Source: Enterovibrio calviensis DSM 14347
Lineage (GTDB): Bacteria > Pseudomonadota > Gammaproteobacteria > Enterobacterales > Vibrionaceae
Length of the DNA stretch: 64,000 bases
Direction of reading: 5' to 3'
Assembly (NCBI RefSeq): GCF_000621165.1
Contig: NZ_JHZA01000007.1
Location: 372,001-436,000 of the forward strand
Part shown: positions 35,660 through 44,340 of the stretch, piece after piece
Layout of the letters: the number at the start of each line of letters is the position of its first letter
Numbering within the stretch: the stretch's first letter is position 1
Position numbers and translations under genes: made by a program
The notes under the pieces: generated by a model
The model's database searches: none
The model's input: only the letters and a program-made list of their open reading frames with translations
What the model was told of the DNA's origin: nothing

Positions 35660-37408
35660 CTAATCTGAGGAACAAACAGGACAAGGGACATAATTCGCGC
35701 AAGTGGTCGGCATCACGGCAAGGGATTCTTGCGCTCTGGCATACTCGATAAAGCTCTCTGACAAGGTGACGTCAATAGAGAACGGAGGCTCTGCGAGATG
35801 TTTCAACGAGTCGTAGCCCTCTTTACCTTGCGAAGTATAAGCCGATGAAACAACGGTATAAACGCTATCGGGCTCTATGGCTAGCCATTCGCCATCTTGA
35901 TTAAGGTACTCAAGAACCGTAATGCGTTCACCTTTTGGCTTGTCACATTCGTAGCGGTAATTTAGACCCGCAGTATATGGAAAGCTTCCATCACCCGTAC
36001 CTTCAATACAGTTGTTCGTTGCGTTATCGATCGCCCCTTCGAGGGCTTGCATCACCTGAAGCCCTGTCGGCTTATACAACATCAGATCGATAGCAAAAGG
36101 CAACAGACGACCCGCCACTTCTGCAGCAGTCAACTTGCCTTGCTCTAAACTGACACGCACACCACCTGCATTATGAATGGCAAAGTCCACTTGGTGACCG
36201 CGCTCGCGAGCCGCATACAAGAAGCCTTCACATACTAGCGGTGCGATTTCGCTTCCCCCTTTCTCATCGGGAACACGAATATGACGCAAACGAGCTGGTA
36301 ATCGAGTGACAACGTCACTCTTTAATTTCTCAACGGCTGGCTTATATCGCTCATTTAGGACTGTTTTTATCTCTTCATCACCACGGCAATGGAGGACATT
36401 AGGTTGTTGCGCCAAGTACTCTTTCGCTAGGGTAAATGCTTCTGCGGGTAAACGTTGATCCCATGAAGCGTCCATGGCCAAGCTGCGTCCCAGCATCAGA
36501 TAGTTACCGCCACTGTAATCAGACACTCTACCTTGCGCATCTAGCGTAACGCGTAACTTACCCAGCGCAAAAGAATGACAGCCCGCTTGTACCACCAGCG
36601 TGTCCTGAATTAATCGCCCATATGACCCCATGTCACCTAAGCCGAGGTTACTAAAGTCCCCTTGCAATACGTGGCTGTGACCACCAACGATGACAGAAAG
36701 CCCATCAACCTCTTCTGCCATTTTTAAGTCCTGATCGTAACCAAGGTGGCTAAGCAGAATGATGTGATTAGTGCCAAGGTGCTGTTTGATGTGCGCAACG
36801 GTATCCACAATCGTTTGCTTGGCATTCATGAACGGCGTATCAGCATCAGGCATCGCGATGTCAGCCATCTTGTCGAGAGCAACACTAAATATCGCGACAT
36901 TCTGATCGCCAAACTGCTTGAGCATCACACTCGCGATCTTGTTAACGGGGTCGTATGGAAGCAGTTGACGCTTGCCCTTCACAGGGCACGGTTTTTGATC
37001 GCACTCATTGCTGACATCCCAATTTCCTGCAAGTAGTGGGAAATTGATTTGGTCAAGAAGGCGCGACACGGATGCGTTGCCAAGATCGAGCTCGTGGTTG
37101 CCTAACGCCATGGCATCAGGCCGAAGTAAATTGAGCATTGTGGCATTGGCTTCGCCTTTAAAAAGGCTGTAATACAAGGTGCCTTGAAAGCAATCCCCCG
37201 CATGTAGAAACAAGAAACCATCTGTTGTTGACGTCGTTTCTTCTTTGAAAGATTTAACCACGGAAGAAATACGCGCAAATCCGCCGACATTTGCATAGAT
37301 GCGTTCATCGAGACCAGGAATTGCCAATGACATAGGCGTCGGTTCGAAATGGGAGTGGGTATCATTGATGTGCGCGATAGCAAGCGTTATGGACGTGAAG
37401 TTAGGCAT
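35660..37408 (-). CDS. UshA-family 5'-nucleotidase/metallophosphoesterase without signal peptide
   Basis: A 582-residue metallophosphoesterase: HINDTHSH (about 13-20), GDCFQGTLYY, GNHELD, HLGYDQD and GGHSH metal-binding motifs, then the C-terminal 5'-nucleotidase domain (after about 330, with DFAIHNAGGVR and VVSSAYTSQG). ATG 37408 has AGGA five bases upstream. No signal peptide: the first metal motif begins at residue 13. It probably acts in the cytoplasm on nucleotides or nucleotide-sugars. The C-terminus ends with a cysteine cluster, CANYVPCPVCSSD, not typical of UshA. Confidence 0.82.
   Translation of the reverse strand: MPNFTSITLAIAHINDTHSHFEPTPMSLAIPGLDERIYANVGGFARISSVVKSFKEETTSTTDGFLFLHAGDCFQGTLYYSLFKGEANATMLNLLRPDAMALGNHELDLGNASVSRLLDQINFPLLAGNWDVSNECDQKPCPVKGKRQLLPYDPVNKIASVMLKQFGDQNVAIFSVALDKMADIAMPDADTPFMNAKQTIVDTVAHIKQHLGTNHIILLSHLGYDQDLKMAEEVDGLSVIVGGHSHVLQGDFSNLGLGDMGSYGRLIQDTLVVQAGCHSFALGKLRVTLDAQGRVSDYSGGNYLMLGRSLAMDASWDQRLPAEAFTLAKEYLAQQPNVLHCRGDEEIKTVLNERYKPAVEKLKSDVVTRLPARLRHIRVPDEKGGSEIAPLVCEGFLYAARERGHQVDFAIHNAGGVRVSLEQGKLTAAEVAGRLLPFAIDLMLYKPTGLQVMQALEGAIDNATNNCIEGTGDGSFPYTAGLNYRYECDKPKGERITVLEYLNQDGEWLAIEPDSVYTVVSSAYTSQGKEGYDSLKHLAEPPFSIDVTLSESFIEYARAQESLAVMPTTCANYVPCPVCSSD
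36306..36318. other. matS-like MatP binding site 6
   Basis: GTGACAACGTCAC matches the matS consensus exactly. Inside the UshA-family gene (S-D-V-V-T codons on the minus strand). Confidence 0.75.
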
Positions 37409-37557
37409 GATTTCCTTTATGCGTTTCACAAAACAAGAGTGTATCAAACTCTGAGTCTAGAGAACACATATCACAGTTTTGTTGCAACTCACTTTATTAA
37501 CCCCAGCAAGGACTACCATCAAGGCCAGCCAGCACAAGGCTATTGCCTCTTTATTAT

Positions 37558-37601
37558 GGGAATTGAGGGTAACTAAATTAGGGGATTTGAGGGTAACTAA
37601 A
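37558..37601. repeat. pair of 20-bp direct repeats, 24 bp apart
   Basis: GGGAATTGAGGGTAACTAAA (37558-37577) and GGGATTTGAGGGTAACTAAA (37582-37601) differ by one base. The second copy runs into the 3' end of the 37578-37829 frame, so it overlaps the C-terminal codons of that gene. It probably arose by a local tandem duplication. Confidence 0.7.
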
Positions 37602-37829
37602 CGCAATAAATGAGAAGAATTTCATCGCTCCACCAAGCAGCAAACTGATCATGGCGGCATACCACCATTTCATTTCTTCTGTTGAGAGACTTTGGATATT
37701 GAAGAGAACGACATTCAACCGATGCCATTTATGGGTTCGAAAAGCATATTGGAAAGCACACCGCACCAGCATCACTAATCCTGTGACCAACAGAACTGTT
37801 TCAATCGCGTGTGCAATGACTGGCAGCAA
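37578..37829 (-). CDS. hypothetical membrane protein, 83 aa
   Basis: An 83-residue protein with two hydrophobic helices (about 5-24, HAIETVLLVTGLVMLVRCAF, and 55-78, WWYAAMISLLLGGAMKFFSF), with a basic loop between (FRTHKWHRLN), the positive-inside pattern of a two-helix inner-membrane protein. TTG 37829 is assumed as start. Not recognised. Its last codons overlap one copy of a direct repeat. Confidence 0.45.
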   Translation of the reverse strand: MLPVIAHAIETVLLVTGLVMLVRCAFQYAFRTHKWHRLNVVLFNIQSLSTEEMKWWYAAMISLLLGGAMKFFSFIAFSYPQIP

Positions 37830-38034
37830 ACCGTGTACCTACCTTTTTCCTCGAATAGTGAAAATAGTACAAAAGGGCAGCGAATATTCAACGTTTTATT
37901 CACATTGAAATGAGAGTTCGTGAAGTCAGATGAATAATCCGATCATAAACACGAAGGTGCACATCGATGATCATTCAATGATGAAAAGGAACAAAAGGGC
38001 AACACCCGTGCCCTTTATACCCAGCGTTCTTTAC

Positions 38035-38874
38035 TCAATCGGTTAATACGCCATTCTGGTAGTCGCGAACAGCTTGGTTAATTTCATCCATTGAGTTCAT
38101 CACAAACGGTCCGTAGTGCACCACAGGTTCATCAATAGGTAGACCCGACAGAATCAGCGCCCCGGCATCTTCTGAAGCAGTAAGCTCTAGTAAGTCCCCT
38201 GCCGAAAGCTGAACCATGTGTCCTTGATTAACTAACTGGTTTGCAATATCAATCGTTCCTTTATAGACATACATGTTCATTTGATAGTCTGATGGCACCG
38301 CTAGTTTGCGCGTTTCACCCGCACTTGCACGCCAATCCGCAATAAATGTTTCAACGCCTGTCGATTGTAGAGGTCCAACAACTTCCGCAGTGTCTTCAGT
38401 CGCGCTTCCAGAAATCACGCGTAGAAGGTTGTTCTCTGTCCCGTATTCATTGATTTCGGGCGCTTGAAAATCATGATATTGCGCTGGATTCATTTTCTTT
38501 GCCGCAGGCAAGTTAATCCAAATTTGGAATCCGTGCAGCTCACCATCATTCATGATAGGCATTTCGCTATGAATCACGCCTTTTCCTGCAGACATCCATT
38601 GAGCGCCACCACTACTCAGCTCGCCGACATTCCCCATATGGTCTTTATGCTGAAAATGCCCTTTCAACATATAGGTCAGTGTTTCAATACCACGGTGAGG
38701 ATGCGGTGGAAAACCACCAACGTAATCATCCGGATTGTCGCTTTTCAATTCATCGATCATCAAGAAAGGGCTGAATTTCGAATCGTTAAATCCATGTACA
38801 CGACTGATTTTAACGCCGTCTCCATCTTTTGATGCATGAGATCGAATAACGCGCAGTACTGTTCTGATATTCAT
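38035..38874 (-). CDS. pirin-family cupin protein
   Basis: A 279-residue bicupin of the pirin family: metal ligands H58, H60 (FPPHPHRGIET), H102 and E104 (GVIHSEMP) are present. Bacterial pirins (YhhW-type) can act as quercetin dioxygenases, but their native role is often unknown; a few bind metal to regulate transcription. The ATG is preceded by a GGAG-type site (AAGGAG on the minus strand) eight bases away. Monocistronic; the flanking regions carry no other gene of related role. Confidence 0.85.
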   Translation of the reverse strand: MNIRTVLRVIRSHASKDGDGVKISRVHGFNDSKFSPFLMIDELKSDNPDDYVGGFPPHPHRGIETLTYMLKGHFQHKDHMGNVGELSSGGAQWMSAGKGVIHSEMPIMNDGELHGFQIWINLPAAKKMNPAQYHDFQAPEINEYGTENNLLRVISGSATEDTAEVVGPLQSTGVETFIADWRASAGETRKLAVPSDYQMNMYVYKGTIDIANQLVNQGHMVQLSAGDLLELTASEDAGALILSGLPIDEPVVHYGPFVMNSMDEINQAVRDYQNGVLTD

Positions 38875-39195
38875 AACTTTCTCCTTAATTAGCGTTATTC
38901 TAGTGCTGGGTGGAGCGTAAAAAAACTAGGCTACGAGGAACAAGTTGTTCTGATTTTTCGAACAATCACTGGTTGTTTATCACGATAAACAAAGGATATT
39001 GCTTCTCAGCACGTAAATTATTTGCTGTTCCCACGAGTACATCTTTGATACCTATACCCTAAGAGCCCCCTAACAACCGACTAACAAACTGAAGGAGCTT
39101 GAGGGAAATCTTCCGGTTCAAGTTATGAATACGCGATAGAAGGAAGTTACTCAGCGTGTAGCTAAGGGCAAATGTACAATTCAAGGATGAATTTA
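38875..39195. other. intergenic region, no gene seen
   Basis: Divergent promoter region between the pirin gene and the DUF4336 gene. No repeat or clear operator. Confidence 0.5.
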
Positions 39196-39876
39196 ATGAT
39201 CGAATGGAAAGCCAATCACCTTTGGTATCATGACGATAATTTCCGTTGTTTCGGCGTCGATATCGGGCAACGAATGGCGGTCATACGTCTGGCTGATGGC
39301 GAATTGTTGGTGCATAACCCCTGTGAGTTAACAGAACAACTCAAAAGCCAAATCAATGCGCTTGGCAAAGTACGTTGCGTCACGACAGCCAACCACACAA
39401 TGCATCAATCATTGTCAGACTGGTGGCTGACATATTCAGAAGCGTATTTCTATTCTGCTCCTGGTCTTGCCACGAAACGTTCTGACATTGGGTTTGATGG
39501 CGAACTAACGTCAAAGTCTTCCCCTGTGTGGCGAAACCAACTCTATCAAACTGTTTTACGTGGCAATGATCAGCGTGAAGATGTCGTTTTCTGTGACCCA
39601 ATAAGCCGAACGCTTGTCATTGGAGAAAGCATTATGCTTTTGAACAAAGGATGTCTAATACGGAAACTGGTGGGCAAATCAACAGGGTGTCACATCCATG
39701 CCCGTGTTCCTTTCTATGAGAGGTATCGTGTCACCGATCCCAAGCTGCTACGGCGTTCTCTTCAAGAAATACTCACGTGGCCTTTTGACCATATCCTTCC
39801 GGTTCACGGCGACCCCATCGAAGGCGATGGGAAGAAAAAACTCGCAGCAGCATATGGCTGGGTGCTCAACCATTAA
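39196..39876 (+). CDS. DUF4336-type protein (metallo-beta-lactamase-like)
   Basis: A 226-residue protein. The order ..VHNPCELTEQLKSQINALG.., ..ANHTMHQSLSDWWLTY.., ..DPISRTLVIGESIM.. and ..ILPVHGDPIEGDGKKKL.. is that of DUF4336 proteins, which have the metallo-beta-lactamase fold with a degenerate metal site. ATG 39196 is chosen because AAGGA lies eight bases upstream; ATG 39187 and 39172 are less likely. Function unknown. Confidence 0.65.
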   Translation: MIEWKANHLWYHDDNFRCFGVDIGQRMAVIRLADGELLVHNPCELTEQLKSQINALGKVRCVTTANHTMHQSLSDWWLTYSEAYFYSAPGLATKRSDIGFDGELTSKSSPVWRNQLYQTVLRGNDQREDVVFCDPISRTLVIGESIMLLNKGCLIRKLVGKSTGCHIHARVPFYERYRVTDPKLLRRSLQEILTWPFDHILPVHGDPIEGDGKKKLAAAYGWVLNH

Positions 39877-39972
39877 CACCCTAAAAATCACAGGAAAGTA
39901 ATTCATAGCCCTTTGTATTCAAGTCGCTATAATTGGGCATAATTTTTTCACCCGTATCAACAGAAGCAGTTC

Positions 39973-40896
39973 ATGAAACAGAATATTTTAACCTTTTTCA
40001 AAGGAATGGCGATGGGAGCGGCAGACGTTGTTCCCGGCGTTTCAGGCGGTACAATCGCTTTCATTACCGGCATCTATGACACCCTGTTAGAGAGTATTCG
40101 TCGCGTTAACCCTTCCCTATTTTCACTATGGCGAAAAGAAGGCTTTTCCGCGGTATGGAAACACGTCAACGGTACGTTTCTTTCTTCATTGTTGGCAGGC
40201 ATTCTCACTGCAATTCTCACGCTGGCAAAAGCTGTTTCTTATGCGCTAACTGAACACCCTATCGTGATCTGGTCGTTCTTCTTTGGCCTGATCGTCGCCT
40301 CAGCGATACACATGATTAAGCAAGTCGAACGCTGGTCAGTCAAAGAAATCCTCTTTGCGATCGTCGGTGCCGTCTTTGCCTACAGCATCACAGTGGCCAA
40401 TCCGGTCTCTATGGAATTCAACATGCTGACGGTATTCATCGCAGGTTCCATTGCTATCTGTGCCATGATTCTGCCAGGGATCTCTGGCAGCTTCATTCTG
40501 TTGCTTCTTGGTATGTATGGCCCAGTGCTAGATGCAGTGAAGAGCCTCCAAATCCCGATTCTTGCTCTGTTTGCTCTTGGCTGTTTAGTCGGCCTGTTAA
40601 GCTTCTCTCATGTGCTGTCTTGGCTGCTGCGCTGTTACCGTGGTTTCACCATCGCCTTTTTAACGGGCTTATTGATTGGTGCGCTAGGCAAGGTATGGCC
40701 TTGGAAAGAAGTCATCAGCTTCCGTACAAACTCTTCGGGTGAACAAGTGCCTCTTATTGAGAAAGCCCTATCGCCAATGGCGTTTGAAACCGCCACCGGT
40801 CAACCGTCATTGTTGCCAATTGCACTTGTGATGATGGTCGTAGGTTTTGGACTGGTTCTCGGCCTCGAAAAAGTCTCACAAAAACTCGAAGACTAA
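39973..40896 (+). CDS. popT: DUF368 undecaprenyl-phosphate translocase PopT
   Basis: A 307-residue membrane protein with about eight helices and two halves carrying the same motif: GAADVVPGVSGGTIAFITG (about 16-34) and ICAMILPGISGSFILLLLGM (about 167-186). This duplicated PG(V/I)SG motif marks DUF368. The V. cholerae member (PopT, VCA0040) recycles undecaprenyl phosphate across the inner membrane and is needed in alkaline conditions. It is preceded by a short spacer and followed by a strong terminator, so it is monocistronic. Confidence 0.85.
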   Translation: MKQNILTFFKGMAMGAADVVPGVSGGTIAFITGIYDTLLESIRRVNPSLFSLWRKEGFSAVWKHVNGTFLSSLLAGILTAILTLAKAVSYALTEHPIVIWSFFFGLIVASAIHMIKQVERWSVKEILFAIVGAVFAYSITVANPVSMEFNMLTVFIAGSIAICAMILPGISGSFILLLLGMYGPVLDAVKSLQIPILALFALGCLVGLLSFSHVLSWLLRCYRGFTIAFLTGLLIGALGKVWPWKEVISFRTNSSGEQVPLIEKALSPMAFETATGQPSLLPIALVMMVVGFGLVLGLEKVSQKLED

Positions 40897-40947
40897 TTTC
40901 CATCACTTTACCGTTCCTCTTTACGCGAACGAGTGTCAATCAATAAC

Positions 40948-40975
40948 AAGGGGCTGCTTAGGCAGCCCCTTTTCT
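40948..40975 (+). terminator. rho-independent terminator of popT
   Basis: Arms GGGGCTGC (40950-40957) and GCAGCCCC (40962-40969), then TTTTCTT. Confidence 0.9.
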
Positions 40976-41061
40976 TATCACTAGTTTCAAGACCTTACTC
41001 ACATAGCGTCACCAGAGAAAGTGATACACTTTTTAATGTTCATTCCTCAAAAATAGTCATC

Positions 41062-41514
41062 ATGAAAACCAGCTTTGCAATCGGTCGTCGTTTCGTCGAT
41101 ATTATTTTTGTCATCGTTTTTCTAGCTATCGGTTATGTTTTTGCTGACCGCTTTCTCTTTTCAGCATCAAGCGAAACCTTCATTGAAGAGGACTATTGCA
41201 CGCTTGGCACCATGACCTGTCATTTTCCATCTGCCAACGCGCTCTTATCTACCAATAGCGTTAAACCCTTAGTGCCATCCCAACTCGATGTGACTATTGC
41301 TGACAGCAACGCACCGCATCTGCTGCTGGCCTTAGAAGGTGTGGAAATGAACATGGGCATATATAAGCTCAAATTGACGCGGTCTATAAACAATCAATTC
41401 ACTGGCGACGTGATGCTACCCATTTGCATGGACGACGAAATGACATGGCGAGGCACAATAAGTAGCCCAGATAACGCCACTATATTGCCTGTAGAAATAA
41501 GGATGAAACGATGA
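41062..41514 (+). CDS. membrane-anchored hypothetical protein of copper-delivery cluster, 150 aa
   Basis: A 150-residue protein with an N-terminal signal-anchor helix (about 9-28, VDIIFVIVFLAIGYVFADRF) and a periplasmic domain with two Cys (CTLGTMTC at about 44-51) and two near the end. The ATG at 41062 is chosen; the longer frame from 40933 would run through the popT terminator. It overlaps the SCO gene by four bases (ATGA), so they form an operon, which suggests a role in copper handling or oxidase assembly. Not otherwise recognised. Confidence 0.6.
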   Translation: MKTSFAIGRRFVDIIFVIVFLAIGYVFADRFLFSASSETFIEEDYCTLGTMTCHFPSANALLSTNSVKPLVPSQLDVTIADSNAPHLLLALEGVEMNMGIYKLKLTRSINNQFTGDVMLPICMDDEMTWRGTISSPDNATILPVEIRMKR

Positions 41515-42095
41515 AAACCAAAATCATCATACTGGCGCTAGCATTGGTGGCGGGATTGGGCGCTCGGTATATGGTCGAACAAAACCAAACACCCGACATT
41601 GTTGTGGAGTTGGGCAAATTACAAAGTGGTGACCAAACAGTCCAACTTTTTGATACCACGGATGAAAGATTACGCGTTCTCTATTTTGGCTATGCACATT
41701 GTCCAGATGTTTGCCCAACGTCGCTCGCTATTCTTTCGGCGGCTTTGAAGTCATTACCCGAAGAAACATTAGCAGGCGTACGCCCCATTTTCGTTACCCT
41801 CGACCCGAAGAGAGATGACGCAGACGTGGCGAAAGAGTATGCAGGCTATTTCCACCCAATGCTTGAAGGCACGAGCGGTAGCGTGGAAGCCATTGACGCG
41901 TTGGCTAAGAAATATGGCGTGCTTTACCAAATCACAGAATTAGAAGACTCGGCAATGGAATACGCCGTTGACCACAGTTCCTACTTCTATTTCTTGAAAC
42001 CAGATGGCACCTTAATTGAAAAAGTGCCACACACTTTGAACCCCAACATGGTGTCTGATGCTATCGAACGTTTAGGCCCGAGTGCTAAGCGTTAA
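41511..42095 (+). CDS. SCO1/SenC-type copper chaperone
   Basis: A 194-residue thioredoxin-fold protein with a signal anchor (about 5-22). Copper ligands are C64 and C68 in GYAHCPDVCPT, and H155 in AVDHSSYFYF, the three ligands of SCO proteins. It delivers copper to the Cu-A centre of cytochrome oxidase. It is coupled to the upstream gene by a four-base overlap and followed by a PCuAC chaperone, so both copper donors are in one operon. Confidence 0.9.
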   Translation: MKTKIIILALALVAGLGARYMVEQNQTPDIVVELGKLQSGDQTVQLFDTTDERLRVLYFGYAHCPDVCPTSLAILSAALKSLPEETLAGVRPIFVTLDPKRDDADVAKEYAGYFHPMLEGTSGSVEAIDALAKKYGVLYQITELEDSAMEYAVDHSSYFYFLKPDGTLIEKVPHTLNPNMVSDAIERLGPSAKR

Positions 42096-42195
42096 TAACA
42101 GCCATCTTTTCCGCGTTCTCTATGTGTTCCACGCTGAACCCATGCGCCGAATGTGAGTTTTTACCGAAAACTGAATGTTAGAAAAAGGAGTTTCG

Positions 42196-42657
42196 ATGAA
42201 ACCAGCCCCCCTGATATGTTCATTACTCGCTGGAGTATTCTCATTATCAGTCAATGCAGCCATTGAACTGACTGACCCTTATGCGCGAGCAACACCGCCA
42301 AGAGCGCCCAACAGCGCTGCGTTTATGATCATTAGTAACACAGGCAGTGAAGCAGTCAGTTTGATCCGTGCCGAAAGCCCCGCAGCTGGAACCGTCGAAC
42401 TTCATAACCATGTAATGGATGAAGGCATGATGAAAATGCGACAAGTTGACAGCATTGAAGTACCCAGCCACGGAAAAGCAACCTTAGAGCCTGGTGGCTT
42501 ACATATCATGCTGTTCGATCTCTCTGCCCCATTAAAAGATGGCGAACGCCTTCCTTTAACTTTGCACTTCTCAAATGGTACAGAGGTCACACAATCTATT
42601 CCCATTACGAGGGCAATGGTTGAATCAAAAATGAAACACGGCCACGATAGTCATTAG
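42196..42657 (+). CDS. periplasmic copper chaperone PCu(A)C
   Basis: A 153-residue exported protein: signal peptide (1-21, LAGVFSLSVNA), then the Cu(I)-binding set H70, M81, H103 and M105, which fits the H-x10-M-x21-H-x-M motif of PCuAC exactly. AGGAG lies five bases before ATG 42196. With SCO it delivers copper to cytochrome c oxidase Cu-A. It is 100 bp after the SCO gene and likely in the same transcript. Confidence 0.92.
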   Translation: MKPAPLICSLLAGVFSLSVNAAIELTDPYARATPPRAPNSAAFMIISNTGSEAVSLIRAESPAAGTVELHNHVMDEGMMKMRQVDSIEVPSHGKATLEPGGLHIMLFDLSAPLKDGERLPLTLHFSNGTEVTQSIPITRAMVESKMKHGHDSH

Positions 42658-42849
42658 AAATTGCTAAAATTCTAAGTATTTATGCTGACGTGTGACTTAG
42701 ATTTTTGGGCAGTATCAACATTGAGGCGTACATCAAATGCCATCTGGCGGCAAAATAGTGATTCGCAGTCTATGTTTATACTGCAACCAGTTATTCAACA
42801 GGTAAAAAGCAGTAAAAGGCAACCCAACAAAAACAATGAGGTTTTAACT

Positions 42850-43095
42850 ATGAAAATTCGTCTTCTAGCGTTAGCAGCAATTGCATCCAGCGCAGTTCTA
42901 GCTGGTTGTTCAAACAACTCAGCGCTTGAGCAAAGTGTTGCAGATCTGTCATCTAAAGTAGATTCTCTTTCAAACCAAGTTTCTTCTCTACAAGGTGATG
43001 TTGCTGATGTAGCAGCTGCAACCGCTTTATCTTATGACGAAGCAGCACGTGCGAACGAGCGTATTGACAACATGGCGCAGTCTTACACTAAGTAA
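42850..43095 (+). CDS. lpp: murein lipoprotein Lpp
   Basis: An 81-residue lipoprotein with a signal peptide and lipobox LAGC (C20), then a heptad-rich helix (SSKVDSLSNQVSSLQGDV) that forms the trimeric coiled coil, and a terminal Lys (K81) that is linked to peptidoglycan. GAGG lies upstream of the ATG. It is convergent with an L,D-transpeptidase gene whose enzymes make this link. Confidence 0.9.
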   Translation: MKIRLLALAAIASSAVLAGCSNNSALEQSVADLSSKVDSLSNQVSSLQGDVADVAAATALSYDEAARANERIDNMAQSYTK

Positions 43096-43113
43096 GCCGT
43101 CTTGTAAGTCTCT

Positions 43114-44058
43114 CTATAATTCAGCGGCATCTTCGGATGCCGCTTCGCTTCCCAGCTCTATCGGCATTCCTGACTGCACAGCAAGTGCCGCTCTATAGCG
43201 ACTCTCATTCATTTGATTGCTCTTGAGCCAAAGTGACGTTCTGCTATCAGGCAGTGTCAGCATTCGCGTTCCCGCTTGTTCTTCATCCAATGATAATGGC
43301 CTATGGGCTTCTACGTACACAGCACCGTCAGGCTCATAGCTGGTTTTTACAGGCTCATTGATCACGCGAACTTTTTCGCCCACGTCCACTTCATCGAATA
43401 ACCACACGATATCTTCTGGTCGCATCCGAATACAGCCAGAGCTCACACGCAATCCAATACCGAAGTCCTTGTTGGTTCCATGAATCAAATAAGTGCCTGT
43501 TCCGTAAGCCAACCTTAAGGCATGCGTACCCAAAGGATTCTCAGGCCCTGCTGGAACAATATCAGGCAAAACAATGTTTTTGGTTTCTAAGTATTCTTGG
43601 CGAATACTTTCTGGCGGCGTCCATGTGGGATTTTCTCGCTTCTGGCTAATCTTGGTTTTCATGATTGGCGTGTCTCGCCCTATTCGCCCAATACCAATAG
43701 GAAAAACGTTCACTTTCCCTATCTCAGGTTCAAAATAGTACAAACGTAATTCCGCAAGGTTAATCACCACGCCTTCGTAATCAACGTCAGGCAAAATGAG
43801 CTGTTGGGGAATAGTCACAAAGGTGCCAGCGTCAGGAAGGTAAGGATCAATGCCAGGGTTTGCGGAAAGTAAGGCTAAAAAGCCGACGTTATAGTGCTTG
43901 GCGATGAGCTCTAAATGCTCTCCCTGCTTAACAACATGAATTGTATTCTCGCCAATTAGGCGCGTGTTTTCTTCAGGCCAATCATATTGGTTTGCTTGAA
44001 GTGTCGTCGGCAAAATGAAAGCACTTAAATACAAAAACGGTCGAAGCATCGAATTCAT
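43114..44058 (-). CDS. LysM-containing L,D-transpeptidase (ErfK/YcfS/YbiS-type)
   Basis: A 314-residue periplasmic enzyme: signal peptide (1-22), a LysM-like domain (about 38-86, HVVKQGEHLELIAKHYNVG), then the YkuD catalytic domain with H193 and C209 in HGTNK..RVSSGCIRMR. These enzymes attach Lpp to peptidoglycan or cross-link peptidoglycan. It lies next to lpp in convergent orientation. The last 20 residues are acidic. Confidence 0.92.
   Translation of the reverse strand: MNSMLRPFLYLSAFILPTTLQANQYDWPEENTRLIGENTIHVVKQGEHLELIAKHYNVGFLALLSANPGIDPYLPDAGTFVTIPQQLILPDVDYEGVVINLAELRLYYFEPEIGKVNVFPIGIGRIGRDTPIMKTKISQKRENPTWTPPESIRQEYLETKNIVLPDIVPAGPENPLGTHALRLAYGTGTYLIHGTNKDFGIGLRVSSGCIRMRPEDIVWLFDEVDVGEKVRVINEPVKTSYEPDGAVYVEAHRPLSLDEEQAGTRMLTLPDSRTSLWLKSNQMNESRYRAALAVQSGMPIELGSEAASEDAAEL
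43123..43144 (+). terminator. hairpin terminator candidate for lpp, inside the 3' end of the L,D-transpeptidase gene
   Basis: AGCGGCATC (43123-43131), TTCG loop and GATGCCGCT (43136-43144): perfect nine-bp arms with a stable TTCG tetraloop, 28 bp after the lpp stop. It lies within the last codons of the convergent gene. The T-run is poor, but the stem is strong. Confidence 0.55.
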
Positions 44059-44134
44059 GAAACAAAAATCTCTTAGTCTTATTCTATCTAGATAGCAGGA
44101 AAGGAGCAGTGTTCATCACTTAATAATAGATATA

Positions 44135-44206
44135 TATACCCAAGTAACCTGAATATGCTCGATTTCAGAGGCTCTCAGAGAGAGCATCTCAGGTTGTTTC
44201 GGTATA
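44135..44206. repeat. inverted-repeat element, copy 4
   Basis: Left arm TATACCCAAGTAACCTGA (44135-44152) and right arm TCAGGTTGTTTCGGTATA (inverted, mismatched; 44189-44206). Inner sequence has a secondary dyad (GCTCTCAGAGAGAGC). The least perfect of the four copies, as if older. Confidence 0.8.
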
Positions 44207-44340
44207 TCACGTCATCCCCACTGCACTTGCAACTGGCCTCGTCGAAAAGCCAAACAAATGTTGATTTTATCTCGACACTGAAACACACGGTAAAATGGCG
44301 TTATATGACCAAATAACCGCAAGATGGACAGACATCCAAG

